NCBI GenBank assembly: GCA_916613615.1
Contig: OU744723.1
Coordinates: forward strand, 29,278,296 to 29,342,295
From: Steromphala cineraria
Taxonomy: Eukaryota; Mollusca; Gastropoda; Trochida; Trochidae
Reading direction: 5' to 3'
Length of the DNA stretch: 64,000 nt
The position numbers and the translations under genes are program-made. This document shows positions 1-9,569 of this stretch, piece by piece; the first letter of the stretch is position 1, and the number at the start of each line of letters is the position of its first letter. The notes beneath the pieces are model-generated. The model saw nothing but the letters and a program-made list of their open reading frames with translations, had not been told where the DNA came from and made no database searches.

Positions 1-911
1 AAAGCCCAGACATACGTTCTAATAGAATCGTTCAATCTTTGAACACCTGGTTTAGTGAACCCACACGATGTATCCAAAACAAAGGATTGCCAATGCTCGT
101 GAATTTGTTGAAATTTTACAACTTGACGTTTATCGGGATACACGTATTCGCGTTTAATATGCTTACTTAATCCTCCGTACTTCATGGCGTACGCATCCCT
201 TATATTATATTTTGATTTAGGTTTGGGTTGGGGTGAAAAGGACCATTTAGAAGGTGAGTAAACATCAGAAACTTGTGAGGTATGATTAGGATCGTTATCA
301 AAACCTTCGCTGTGTACAAATATGTATCCCATTCCATTATTATTTCCCCGCGTACGCCAATCGGTAGTAGTTGAGACATTAAATTTGTTACAGATACGTT
401 CGTAAACTCTGACATTGTACGGGTTATTATTGGCTTTCCACGCTTTATCTTGAGGTAAGGGAACCTCTATCACGCTTAAAAAATGCCTAATTTGATAATA
501 TATGTGAAATAAAAATATTGCCTTCGTTAGCCCTCTTTTCGAAGAGAGATGATCTTTATAAGATACCCCACACCCTGTAGTAGCACACCACACAGCGAAA
601 TGAAGTTGGTTTAGCCAACATTGCATGGGTTTATTTTTCCAATTTTCTATTTCGCCTTCGTTAGAAATAATAACATAATAATTTTCGAATATATCGGTAA
701 ATTTTACCGCGAAATTAGAACCCTTAGCATCTACCCATATAGATTGTTTTATTAGGTTTATGTCTTTTTTAGGTACGGTAAATTCGGGTTTATAATGAGG
801 ATGATGAGAAAGAAACTTATAACTACGTTGAATTACTTCACTTTTATTATAGGAATCGTATACGTCGTCAGCTTTATAACTTGCCTTATCGTTATACTTG
901 TAGGCTGCCAT
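1..911 (-). CDS. Uncharacterised Polinton-element protein, possibly structural, C-terminus outside window
   Basis: Reading the minus strand from the ATG at 909-911, the frame stays open for 303 codons to the window edge. It starts MAAYKYNDKASYKADD. The middle contains a distinctive WLNQLHFAVWCATTGCGVS stretch, and the visible end reads QRLNDSIRTYVWA. Composition is rich in Tyr, Asn and Lys with no obvious signal peptide or membrane segment. It is the only gene on this strand and starts 38 bp from the opposite gene, implying a shared divergent control region. Similar uncharacterised proteins occur beside viral-type DNA polymerase genes in invertebrate genomes, so a virion role is plausible but inferred. 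It is undamaged over 911 bases although its neighbours are broken. Confidence 0.75.
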   Translation of the reverse strand, partial: MAAYKYNDKASYKADDVYDSYNKSEVIQRSYKFLSHHPHYKPEFTVPKKDINLIKQSIWVDAKGSNFAVKFTDIFENYYVIISNEGEIENWKNKPMQCWLNQLHFAVWCATTGCGVSYKDHLSSKRGLTKAIFLFHIYYQIRHFLSVIEVPLPQDKAWKANNNPYNVRVYERICNKFNVSTTTDWRTRGNNNGMGYIFVHSEGFDNDPNHTSQVSDVYSPSKWSFSPQPKPKSKYNIRDAYAMKYGGLSKHIKREYVYPDKRQVVKFQQIHEHWQSFVLDTSCGFTKPGVQRLNDSIRTYVWA

Positions 912-949
912 TTTTTTATTATTTAAAAGTTTATTCCTTAAATAATAAA
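912..949. promoter_or_regulatory. Divergent intergenic control region
   Basis: Only 38 bases separate two outward-facing start codons (911 minus, 950 plus). The spacer is almost pure A/T, and the plus-strand start is preceded by AATAATAAA directly abutting the ATG. The start at 3648 has a very similar lead-in (AATATAATAAA), and the starts at 1680 and 2726 have related A/T runs. A viral-type A/T-rich promoter is inferred from position and composition only. Confidence 0.4.
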
Positions 950-1619
950 ATGAAGCCAGAGTTATATTTAACTATATCCAATTTTGAGAATGGACAATCC
1001 TTCGAACTTACATGAGCTATAGATAACACTAATGGAGAGATGCGAGTAGGATTATGCGAAATTTTATACTATCCTAATTGGTATAACATAAGCGAAGATA
1101 AGTTTAATAATAAGTTTACGAAGGGAGAAACAACTATAACTATTCCGGATGGTTATTATAATGTTTGTATGCTAAACGATTACTTTAAAGAGCATGGTTG
1201 TAAAGTATCCAAAAATATGGCTAATGGAAAACTAACGATAGAAAAGATTGGAACTGAGGAAATTACCTTATCAACTTCATTATCTAAAACTTTCGGGTTT
1301 GATTCTTCGATAAATATTATGGGCATTCATAGCGCAAACTCTTTACCTAAATTGACACCATACAAAGAACTTTGCGTTCATTTAGACTGTATTAGCACTA
1401 GCGATAATATTTTCTGAGAAAAACCTTCGTCCATATTGAGAATTATTCCGATGGGGAAATGAAATTTTAAACAGCGGAAAATACGTTTCATTTACTAATC
1501 TTCAGTATAAAAGACTTAAGCTCGGGCAAATACCTAACTTGACAGTCTCAATATTAGACACAGAAAACCGAATAATGAATTTAGGTTATATGACTTTAAC
1601 ATTGCATGTCTTGGGTTGA
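950..1619 (+). pseudogene. Putative Polinton structural-type protein, broken
   Basis: The frame opens at ATG 950 but meets TGA at 1013-1015, continues open in the same frame from 1040 to 1417 (stop TGA), and carries on readably to 1460. The remaining C-terminal part is one frame over at 1461-1619 and ends in TLHVLG. Visible hallmarks are GLCEILYYPNWYNI near the N-terminus and the closing segment with SILDTENRIMNLGYM. This pattern belongs to a family of uncharacterised proteins that accompany viral-type polymerase genes in invertebrate genomes. I infer a capsid- or penton-associated role but cannot prove it. At least two nonsense changes and one frameshift are needed to explain the present sequence. 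Confidence 0.7.
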
Positions 1620-1679
1620 ATAACCTAATTTCTTAAGTGGAATAAATGAAGTTAAGAGAATAAATAATTAATAATATAG

Positions 1680-2437
1680 TTGATGGATTCAAACGAATTG
1701 CGCCAAACAATTGAAAGATGCTTGAATACGGGGTTGTCCGACCTGGGTGATATCGAGGGATTTGACACCCCAGGCGAGGCGAGTAAAACGTATGCACTTC
1801 AGTTAACTGATCTTGGAGTTTACAAACGAAAAGAAATTGATAAAGGAATTTCTATAAACCCTCCTAGTTCGAAGAGGGAACTGTCTAAATGCTCTATTAT
1901 ATATGCAGATGGAGAATATAAACTGGCTGAAAAAAATAGCGGAGAAAAACTTAGTGAATTAGAAGATGTTACAATAACAGATACAGAACAGTATCCTGGT
2001 CATCCAATTTATAGAGAGGGGGTATATACAATTTATAAAAACCCAGACGAACCACATTACAGGATTAGCTACTTACCTAGGTGGTTTTTGAATATTAGGG
2101 TTACTCCGAGGAATACAATACTGACTACAAAACACTGTTTTCTAAAGAAGATTTCAAATGAAGGTCTACTGATGGTATCGTATAAACCGGCAATTTTGAA
2201 GACTGTTGCAGCTATAGTCATGGATTTATCTCCCGCCTCGAAAAACATTCTTACGTAAAAATATTGCAGAGAAGTAAAAAACTTAATTTTCGTGGACCAG
2301 TTTTTCTATCTCTTGTAGAAGAATATGAAGAATTATTAGAACCTGAAGTCTATAAATTTGGTACCCATTTTTTACTAGAATTAGTATTAGGGGAGGAGCC
2401 TGATGATTTTGTTACAGTTTTACCCGGATTAAAATAA
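1680..2437 (+). pseudogene. Duplicated module, first copy, gene A1 (frameshifted)
   Basis: Open from ATG 1680 to the stop at 2256-2258, then continued in another frame to TAA 2435-2437 (ending PDDFVTVLPGLK). It is a paralogue of the gene at 2726: both begin with a RQTI-(E/D)-RCLN motif followed by SDLGD, share QLT(D/N)-x-GVYKRKE, and finish with PDDFVT-x-LPGL. The frame change falls between about 2215 and 2270. There is no recognised domain; the protein is soluble-looking and acidic, with no signal peptide. It is followed after one base by gene B1, as A2 is by B2, so the whole unit was duplicated in tandem. Function unknown; a virion component is possible. Confidence 0.7.
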
Positions 2438-2438
2438 A

Positions 2439-2679
2439 ATGGAAACCCAAAGGATATTGTTGGTTGTATATAGTATATGATATAGATCACTTTATGTGGC
2501 GGGTTAACTTTGGTGGTAACGACTCTGTGCATGTTAGTAACCCCATTAACTTTGAATACGAAATAGGTCCGCTTACGTTTGATAAAATTTACTTACATAA
2601 TAATGTAACATTTGTAGGGTTAACGTCTGCTTTGGAGCATTTTGATCCACGATTAGCTATTACCGCCAATAGCTATTAA
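2439..2679 (+). pseudogene. Duplicated module, first copy, gene B1 (frameshifted near start)
   Basis: An ATG at 2439 directly follows the stop of A1, but the frame carrying the conserved protein (LYIVYDIDHFMWRVNFGG onward) is a different one, open through the stop at 2677-2679. A frameshift within the first 25 bases is implied. The protein is about 75 residues and resembles the product after A2 in its LYI start, its middle (FDKIYLHNNVTFVGLTS compared with MYTNVVFKRLMTTS) and its length. No known domain. The tight A-B coupling suggests co-expression. Confidence 0.55.
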
Positions 2680-2725
2680 TGATCGGTATAATCGAATTAA
2701 AAGAATAAATAATAATTAATAAAAG

Positions 2726-3433
2726 ATGACAGAATCAAGTGGACCGCGCCAAACAATTGATAGATGTTTAAATATATCAATATCCGACCTAGGGGATGTA
2801 GAGGAATTTGGCAGCCCAGGCGTGGCGGGTCAGACGAATGCACTTCAATTAACTAATTTTGGAGTTTATAAAAGAAAAGAAGTTGATATAGGAGAAGGTT
2901 CTGTAGATATTTTTAAGGGTGATGGTGTCGAGGATAAAACTTACGGATTTTTATTCAAAAATGGTAATTATAATAAGAAGGAACTAAAGGATACCCCTGA
3001 GACTTTGGAGGAATTAACCGATGTTGATATTACAGCTCTCAAGACGTTGACTGAACCAAAGAAGGTAATACAATATTACACCGATAATCCGAGAAAACTT
3101 GTATTTATCATAGAACCGAAATGGGAATTAGATATTTGGTTAAACCCCGGAAATACAATAATTGGAAGACGGCACTTCCTCAATAAAATCATAAACAGTG
3201 GAACCGCTTTGGTTTCTTATTCACCTAATAAAAAGAAAAGCGTACACGTTGTTGATTATGAAGGGCTTGGTTTAATTAAAAATCCCACCGTCGGTATTGA
3301 CATACCGGTTTTTCTTTCCATATTCGAAGAATTTACTCAAAAGGATTACGGCGAATATATTTACATAGAGATATTTATAGGGACTATACCCGATGATTTT
3401 GTAACTATATTACCCGGACTAAATATAAAATAG
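2726..3433 (+). CDS. Duplicated module, second copy, gene A2, unknown Polinton protein
   Basis: Intact 235-codon frame from ATG 2726 to TAG 3431-3433, starting MTESSGPRQTIDRCLN and ending FVTILPGLNIK. It is the better preserved paralogue of the gene at 1680. It is preceded by an A/T leader (AATAATAATTAATAAAAG) matching the leader of the first copy. Residues 70-110 are Lys/Glu-rich, and the C-terminal third is beta-like with alternating hydrophobics (YIYIEIFIGTIP). No membrane segment and no catalytic motif I can name. The last codons differ from the first copy: an extra A appears to have replaced the A1 stop and the next start, joining NIK to the end. Confidence 0.65.
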   Translation: MTESSGPRQTIDRCLNISISDLGDVEEFGSPGVAGQTNALQLTNFGVYKRKEVDIGEGSVDIFKGDGVEDKTYGFLFKNGNYNKKELKDTPETLEELTDVDITALKTLTEPKKVIQYYTDNPRKLVFIIEPKWELDIWLNPGNTIIGRRHFLNKIINSGTALVSYSPNKKKSVHVVDYEGLGLIKNPTVGIDIPVFLSIFEEFTQKDYGEYIYIEIFIGTIPDDFVTILPGLNIK

Positions 3434-3631
3434 ACTACACTGAGTAAACTTCTATATATATTTATAACACCCGATAATAACGTAACACATAATTTAGAAG
3501 GTGTGGAACGCCCTAGTGGGATTAGGATCAAAGTCACTAAAATACCTATGTATACTAACGTGGTTTTTAAAAGATTAATGACTACTTCTCAACCAATTTC
3601 AAAAGACTATCTACGGGCCTTTAAGGATTAG
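3434..3631 (+). pseudogene. Duplicated module, second copy, gene B2 (start codon lost)
   Basis: The frame beginning ACT ACA CTG at 3434 is open to TAG 3629-3631 and encodes a 65-residue B-type protein (LLYIFITPDNNVTHNLEG and onward, ending YLRAFKD). Compared with the A1/B1 junction, the expected ATG here reads ATAG. A single inserted A therefore destroyed the start codon and created the stop of A2. No other in-frame ATG is near the start. Homology to B1 is visible in order and length. Function unknown. Confidence 0.5.
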
Positions 3632-3647
3632 TTCCTAATATAATAAA

Positions 3648-4169
3648 ATGAGGTCCGTATTAACAAACGACGTGGATAAATTTCGCTTGAATAGGATAAG
3701 CGAAATTAAGGATGAGATTATTAAAGAGTACGACTTTCACATGACTAAAAGTAAGTCCATTAAGAAAGCTTTAAATGTAACGGAAACACTGGATACCACA
3801 CTAATTACTTGTAGTGTCGCATTAGCCGCCAGCGGCGTAGGTATTTTGGCAACTGTAATTTTGACGCCAGTTAGTATTGGAATTACTTCTGCTGCGACTA
3901 TCGCCGGTCTTATTGGAACAACAATGAAAGTTGCGTCCAAGAGGCTACGTTCTAAACTTAAAAAACACGAAGATATCTGTATTATCGCGAATTCTAAATT
4001 AAATACCATTTCTAGCCTTATTTCTAAAGCTTTAGACAATGATTGTATCTCTAATGAAGAATTTAATCTTATTACGGCTGAACATTCAAACTTTTATGAA
4101 ATGATAAGCAAAATTAAGTCTCAAAAGATTGACAGAGAAAATATTATCGAAATGTTCAAGAAAGACTAA
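3648..4169 (+). CDS. Glycine/alanine-rich membrane hairpin protein of Polinton-like element
   Basis: Intact 173-codon frame. Residues about 48-85 form two hydrophobic stretches rich in small residues (TCSVALAASGVGILATVI, then a second stretch IGITSAATIAGLIGTTM), consistent with a membrane hairpin. They are followed by a basic segment RLRSKLKKHEDI and a helical tail with NSKLNTISSLISKALDN. This layout matches a common uncharacterised protein found beside viral-type polymerases in cnidarian and molluscan genomes. Membrane remodelling or virion membrane association is an inference. The ATG has the AATATAATAAA lead-in seen at other starts here. Confidence 0.65.
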   Translation: MRSVLTNDVDKFRLNRISEIKDEIIKEYDFHMTKSKSIKKALNVTETLDTTLITCSVALAASGVGILATVILTPVSIGITSAATIAGLIGTTMKVASKRLRSKLKKHEDICIIANSKLNTISSLISKALDNDCISNEEFNLITAEHSNFYEMISKIKSQKIDRENIIEMFKKD

Positions 4170-4247
4170 ACCTTGTATGATATTTGGTTTATCTCCAATG
4201 AGAATCCTCATTAGATTTACTCCATTCAAAAAATATTTTAGGAAAAA

Positions 4248-4271
4248 AATATTATTTAAAAAAATAATATT
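4248..4271. other. Perfect A/T hairpin before polymerase gene
   Basis: AATATTATTT at 4248-4257 is mirrored by AAATAATATT at 4262-4271 with a 4-base loop. It lies in the 115-base gap between the membrane-protein stop and the polymerase. It could be a terminator, promoter element or chance A/T symmetry. Confidence 0.35.
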
Positions 4272-4284
4272 ATAGATTATAAAA

Positions 4285-7200
4285 TTGAGGCGAGTCGAAG
4301 AATTAAAAAGTTTGACTAATATTAAATATCAGTTAGCTATTAAAATTCAGCTCAGTAAGGATGAGGGGAAAACTGTTATGCATGCTTATTTTAGAAGTGA
4401 ACCGGATACATTAACCGACTCGAGTGATATTCCTACATCTTTATCCAAAGCAAAAGAAGTGATAAACGAAAGATTGGAAAAATGGACGCATCAAGGGTCT
4501 GGGTGGGTTGTAAATCGTATCGAAACAATGTGGTTAGACGTAGCAAAATATGATCCGACGAAGGGTGGATCCTACATAGATTTGCCCCCATATTATAAGA
4601 ATAAGAAGGCCATCATTAATGTAAAGAATAAGGATGATAACTGTTAAGATGGGCTTTGAGATCTGCCTTATTCCAAGCAACAAAAAATTCAGGCAGGGCA
4701 TCGTCATATCCTATTAATGATGGACTTAAATTTGATGGTATAGACACTCCTACTCAAATTTCACAAATTACGAGGGTAGAAAAAATGAATGATTTGGCTA
4801 TTAATATATTCGGGAATAATAAAAAAAATAATGGTTTCATTGTTCAAAGGGTTAGTTCCGCTAATAAAAATATTCCTAGAATTAATGTGTTTCTATTAGA
4901 AGAAGAAGCTCAAATTGATAAGAAAGAAGATAAGGTTAAAAAACAGCTGAACAAGGGCAAAACCAAAATTGATAAGAAAACATATAAAATTGATAAGGAT
5001 GACATTAAATATCATTATATGTGGATAAAGAATTTGAATAGACTTCTATTCGACCAATCTAAACATAAGGAGAAAAAATATTTTTTCGAAAGATGTCTTC
5101 ACGGGTATTCTAGAGAGGACCTACTGGAAAAACATAAAGTTGACTGCAGGGGTGTCAGTAAAGCTGCTGTTAGAATTGATATGCCTGAAGAGAAGGATAA
5201 AATACTCAAGTTTAAAAATGATCAAAACCAGATGCTCGCGCCTTATGTTATTTACGGAGATTTTGAGAGTATCAATAAAAAAGTTCATAATGTACAACCA
5301 AGTAATAACGATCAAAGTTTTACTCATAAAATAGAAGAACACGAAGCGTGCAGCTTTGGTTTTATAGCGGTTAGGTGTGATGGAAAAACGATGAAGCCAG
5401 TCATTTATAGGGGGTCAAATGCGGCGGAGACATTCTTAATACGCCTTCAGGCAGTTGAAAAAAATATTAGGGAACAATTAAAAGATATAAAACCTATGAC
5501 TATGACTAAGGACGAATCGAGTAAATTTAATAAAGCTAGAAATTGTTGGATTTGTGGTGGGTGGTTTAATAATACTAAAAAAAGATGATAAAGAGTGGAA
5601 AAAAGTATGAGATCACTGTCATATTACAGGAAACTATCGTGGTGCGGCTCATAACAAATGCATCTTAAAACTTGGAATAAAACCCGAAAAGATTAAGATC
5701 CGCGTAGTATTTCACAATCTGAAATTTTAAGATGCAAACCTTATTATGCAGGCTATTTCTAAGGTTGATGGCAATATAGAATGTATACCTTATAATATGG
5801 AAAGATATATATCATTTTCTTTAGGCGGCCTTCGTTTTATAGATAGTTTTCAGTTTCTTCTAATGTCGTTAGATTCTTTGGTAAAGGCTAATGGTAACTT
5901 CCCTATAACCGAACAATATACTCAGGAACTCACGCGGCATTTATTATTGAAAAAAGGAATATATCCATACTCGTATATGGATAGTTGGGATAGGTTTGAA
6001 GAAACCGAACTACCGCCTAAAGAATATTTCTATAACAATTTAGTCGAAAGTCATATAAGCGATGATGATTATAATCACACTAAAAATATGTGGAATTCAT
6101 TCGGTTGTAAAAATTTAGGCGATTATCACGATCTGTATCCGATGTATTATTACTGGCTGATATATTCGAAACTTTCAGAAAGACTTGTTTAAAGCAATAC
6201 AAGTTAGATCCCGCGCATTATTTGACTGGTCCATCTCTATCCTGGGACGCTTTACTTATGAAAACTGGAGTAAAACTAGAGCTACTAACCGACTATGACA
6301 TGCACTTGTTTATGGAGAAAGGGCTTAGAGGTGGAATATCCATGGTGTCCAAAGGGACATGCCAAGGCTAACAATAAATATGTAGAGGGATATGATTCGA
6401 GTAAGCAATCGAGTCATATACTTTACTTAGACGCGAATAATCTTTACGGGTGGGCGATGAGTCAATATTTACCTACGGGTGGGTTTAAGTGGGTAGAATA
6501 CGAGGATCTCGATATTATGAATATACCTAAAGATTCGAAGAAGGGTTTAATCCCGAAGTAGACTTAGAATATCCGAAAGAAATCCATTGTAATCATAATA
6601 CCTATCCATTAGCCCCCGAAAGACTTAAGGTGAAACAAGAATGGTTCTCCGATTATCAAAATAAATTATTAAGCGGAGAAAAAATACCCGATGTGGAGAA
6701 ATTGGTGCCCAACTTAATGAATACAAGTAAATACGTAATCCATTACAGAAATCTCCAATTATATCTTTCATTGGGCATGAAGTTAACTAAAATACACAGA
6801 ATTCTAGAATTCGATCAGAGCCCTTGGATGGAGCCATATATTAGAATGAATACAGATTTGAGGACGAAAGCTACTAGTGATTTTGAGAAAAACCTTTACA
6901 AATTAATGAATAATGCTGTATACGGTGAAACTATGGAAAATGTAAGGAATAGGGTAAACGTAAGATTATTCAGGACAAATGATAAAGAAGAACCATTAAG
7001 AAAGGCTATCGCTAATCCCGCTTTTAAGGAATTCAAAATCTTCGATCACAATTTAGCCGCTGTTCATACGAATAAGGTGAGTGTAAAATTAAACAAACCG
7101 ATATTCGTAGGCATGAGTATTCTGGATTTATCGAAGCATTTAATGTATAATTTTTATTATAATGAGATAAAGAAACAATATGGAAATAAATGCGAAGTTT

Positions 7201-7685
7201 TATATACCGATACGGATTCTTTGTTATTAGAGATACAAACCGATGATGTCTACGAAGACATGAAAGAAAAAATTGACTTGTACGATACTAGTGATTTTGA
7301 TAAAGCCCACCAATTGCACAGCGTAAAAAATAAGAAGGTTTTAGGTAAATTTAAGGACGAATGTTCGGGTGTTCCTATTTCTCAATACGTCGGATTAAGA
7401 CCGAAGATGTATTGTATTAAAAAATCTGAAACAGAAATTAAGAAAGCTAAAGGAATTAAAAAGTATGTAGTAAAGAATCATACCAACCTTGAGCAGTATA
7501 AAGAGGCATTATTCGATAAGACGACTTTTAAACACGAAATGAATACTTTGAGAATTGAAGGACATAACATGTACGCAATGCGACTTAAAAAGACATCATT
7601 ATCTCTATTAGATACGAAAAGATGGATTGCCGATGGTGTAAATACATACGCATATGGGTTTTTTAATACCCATATGCAAATTTAA
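4285..7685 (+). pseudogene. polB: Family B DNA polymerase, viral/Polinton type, multiply broken
   Basis: A protein of roughly 1,100 residues can be followed through several frames: 4285-4647, 4656-5588, about 5590-6192, about 6193-6561, and 6562-7685. Motifs in order are the N-terminal GSGWVVNRIETMWLD, an exonuclease I motif YGDFES (5252-5269), a Cys/His patch with CWIC then DHCHITGNYRGAAHNKC (about 5540-5660, recombination-endonuclease-VII-like), palm motif A DANNLYGWAM (about 6430), motif B KLMNNAVYGETMEN (about 6900), motif C YTDTDSLLLE (about 7204) and GLRPKMY (about 7395). Breaks seen are a 1-base loss at 4644-4647, stops at 5586-5591, TGA at 5608-5610 where the family has Arg, TAA at 5728-5730, TAA at 6190-6192 and TAG at 6559-6561. 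The start is TTG preceded by A, as if a T was inserted into ATG. It would replicate the element; it is now dead. Confidence 0.88.
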
Positions 7686-7710
7686 AAACATAATCCTTCT
7701 TATATAAGAG

Positions 7711-8665
7711 ATGTCTTCTTTGAAGATAGAAAAGATTTATTATAGTCCCAAGGGATATTGGAAAGGCCTAGCAGCTGTAGATAAACCCGCAAAGGCTGCA
7801 AAGGTCACTAAGGCAGAAGCGAAGAGTTGGTTAATGAACAAGCCATTTGGCAAATATATTTACCCCGGCCTAAATATGTACCGAGACAAAAATTTGATAT
7901 ATCCGGGCCAAATCAAGTTCATCAAGCGGACCTACTATTTCTACCTCATGACCGAGTAAAAAGAAAGACTTATAAGTATGCATTAACTGTGGTAGACGTT
8001 GCCAGTCGATATAAGGAAGCAGAGGCATTAACTACTAAGAACTCCATAGAAGTAGCTAAAGCTTTAGAGAAAATATATAGAAGAAGTCCTTTGAACTGGC
8101 CGAGTATATTTCAAGTAGACCCTGGACGTGAGTTTATGGGAGATGTAACACAACTTTAATCGAGACATAACGTTAGAATTAGGAGAGGTGGAAAAGAAGC
8201 GCACAGAAGTCAAGTCCTCGTAGAGAGATTTAACGCTTATTCGGATATCAGTATGCTCAAGAATTAAAGAATCCAAAGACAAGATCTACCGAGTGGGTAA
8301 CTAGATTACCCGGGGTTATATCGGCAATAAATAATGAAGAGACTCGACTTATAAATAAGAAACCTATAAAAGCTATTAAATTGAAATCAGTTGTAGCTGA
8401 ATCTTCCGCACCTTTATTGAAAGATACAAAAATCATACCCGATAGAGTTAACGTAAAATATTTATATCAACCGGGTGAACTCGAGAGTGGTCAAAGATTT
8501 AGAGCAACTGATCCTATATGGTCTCTCAAGATGTATCGAATTAGTCGATATGTTTCTAAAAAAGGTGAACCGACACTTTATTACTTACAAGATGGCCCAG
8601 GGAGAGGCTTTGTTACAGAAGAATTATTAATCGTGCCATCGGATACTGTTCTGCCACCAAAATAA
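7711..8665 (+). pseudogene. Retroviral-type (rve/DDE) integrase of Polinton-like element, broken
   Basis: Starts at ATG 7711. The frame changes near 7850-7900 and the core continues in the 7827-8159 frame. Catalytic residues are visible: first Asp in HQADLLFLP, second Asp in QVDPGREFMG, and Glu in SQVLVERFN (about 8204-8235, another frame). The C-terminal part at 8381-8665 is intact and has PDRVNVKYLYQPGELESGQR and ATDPIWSLKMYRISR, an SH3-like tail usual for this integrase group. Stops and shifts lie near 7959, 8157-8159 and 8260-8380. Such an integrase inserts the linear element into the genome. The start follows the polymerase stop by 28 bases. Confidence 0.8.
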
Positions 8666-8735
8666 CAAACAAAATACCTTTCTGCTTCCCCAGTTTTTTC
8701 TTTTAAGGGATAAAATATATATATAAAAAAGAAAA

Positions 8736-9245
8736 ATGAACAATATATTATCAGATACTAGTTATGATGTTATGAATATGGTATTTAGTAAACCGAAAAT
8801 TGTTAAATATGATAATATAATATATAAAACCATAGATATTACGACTAATGGAGGCAGTAGTTTGCTGTTTCTCGTCAAAGATATAAATAATTATATCAAA
8901 AGGCAAATTATGGGTGGTTATAGTGTTGCATTAAACTTATCAGAAGAATTGAATAATACACTGTCGAATATTTTTGATCGATGTAAAAAGCATTTGACTG
9001 AAAACTACACGGAGGAAATACAACGATTAAATAAAAATATATCACAGGAAGTCTTGCATAATTTATGTAAAAGCTATAAATCCGACGAAAATTTATTATT
9101 TGCGAGGATAGGACGTTACTCAAGACTTTTCATCGTGAGGAGTACGTTTGATGATTTTATTGCAGAATTAGATGAACATTCCCCAACTCTCATAATTGGA
9201 GCCATTATAAAAATTATTCAATTTGTATTGGGCCAACTAGTGTAA
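8736..9245 (+). CDS. Unknown 169-residue protein at right end of Polinton-like element
   Basis: Intact frame from ATG 8736, preceded by an A/T run (TATATATAAAAAAGAAAA). The protein is lysine- and asparagine-rich, mostly helical-looking, with a hydrophobic C-terminus (LIIGAIIKIIQFVLGQLV) that could be a membrane anchor. I do not recognise it. It is not obviously one of the standard capsid, ATPase or protease genes. Position after the integrase and an undamaged frame suggest it belongs to the element. Confidence 0.5.
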   Translation: MNNILSDTSYDVMNMVFSKPKIVKYDNIIYKTIDITTNGGSSLLFLVKDINNYIKRQIMGGYSVALNLSEELNNTLSNIFDRCKKHLTENYTEEIQRLNKNISQEVLHNLCKSYKSDENLLFARIGRYSRLFIVRSTFDDFIAELDEHSPTLIIGAIIKIIQFVLGQLV

Positions 9246-9569
9246 ACATAAGAATAAATATTCACGAAGGATATTGTAAAGATATATATCATCCAGAATT
9301 TAAGGACCAAGTTTTATAAAAAGAAATATATCAATTTCATATTCAAAAACTGAATATGAATAGTAAAAACTGAAAAAAGAACCGTAAAAATACGTTAAGC
9401 CTTTATTACCCCTTTATTTACATTATTTATAATTATTTACATTATTTTTTAACATATTTTATACATTAAAATATGTGTGTGTCTAAAAAGGTGTTTTTTA
9501 ATGTATTTCATACATTAAAAACATGTTAAAAAAATCCTCATGAAATAACAACCCCTTTCTATATCTACT
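9246..9569. other. A/T-rich tail with nested palindromes, no gene
   Basis: No coding signal. Two adjacent palindromes occur: ACATATTTTA/TAAAATATGT around 9451-9475 and TTTTAATGTA/TACATTAAAA around 9496-9520. The outer sequences ATTTTTTAACAT and ATGTTAAAAAAAT (about 9444-9534) are also complementary, giving a nested cruciform-like structure of about 90 bp. It may be a tiny MITE or the residual end of the Polinton-like element. Confidence 0.4.

Larger units (their letters stand above)
1..9300. mobile_element. Polinton/Maverick-like (adinto-like) virus-derived element, decayed, left end outside window
   Basis: Compact, closely spaced genes that include a family B DNA polymerase with an embedded HNH-like Cys/His patch, a DDE-type integrase, a glycine-rich membrane protein and putative virion-type proteins. 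This combination is known from Polinton/Maverick and related virus-like elements of animals. All genes from 950 onward are on the plus strand; the first gene runs the opposite way. Several genes carry stops or frameshifts while three reading frames are still open, so the copy is inactive but not ancient. No terminal inverted repeat is visible because the left end lies outside the window and the right end fades into AT-rich DNA near 9.3 kb. I saw no packaging ATPase or protease; these could lie to the left. Confidence 0.8.
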
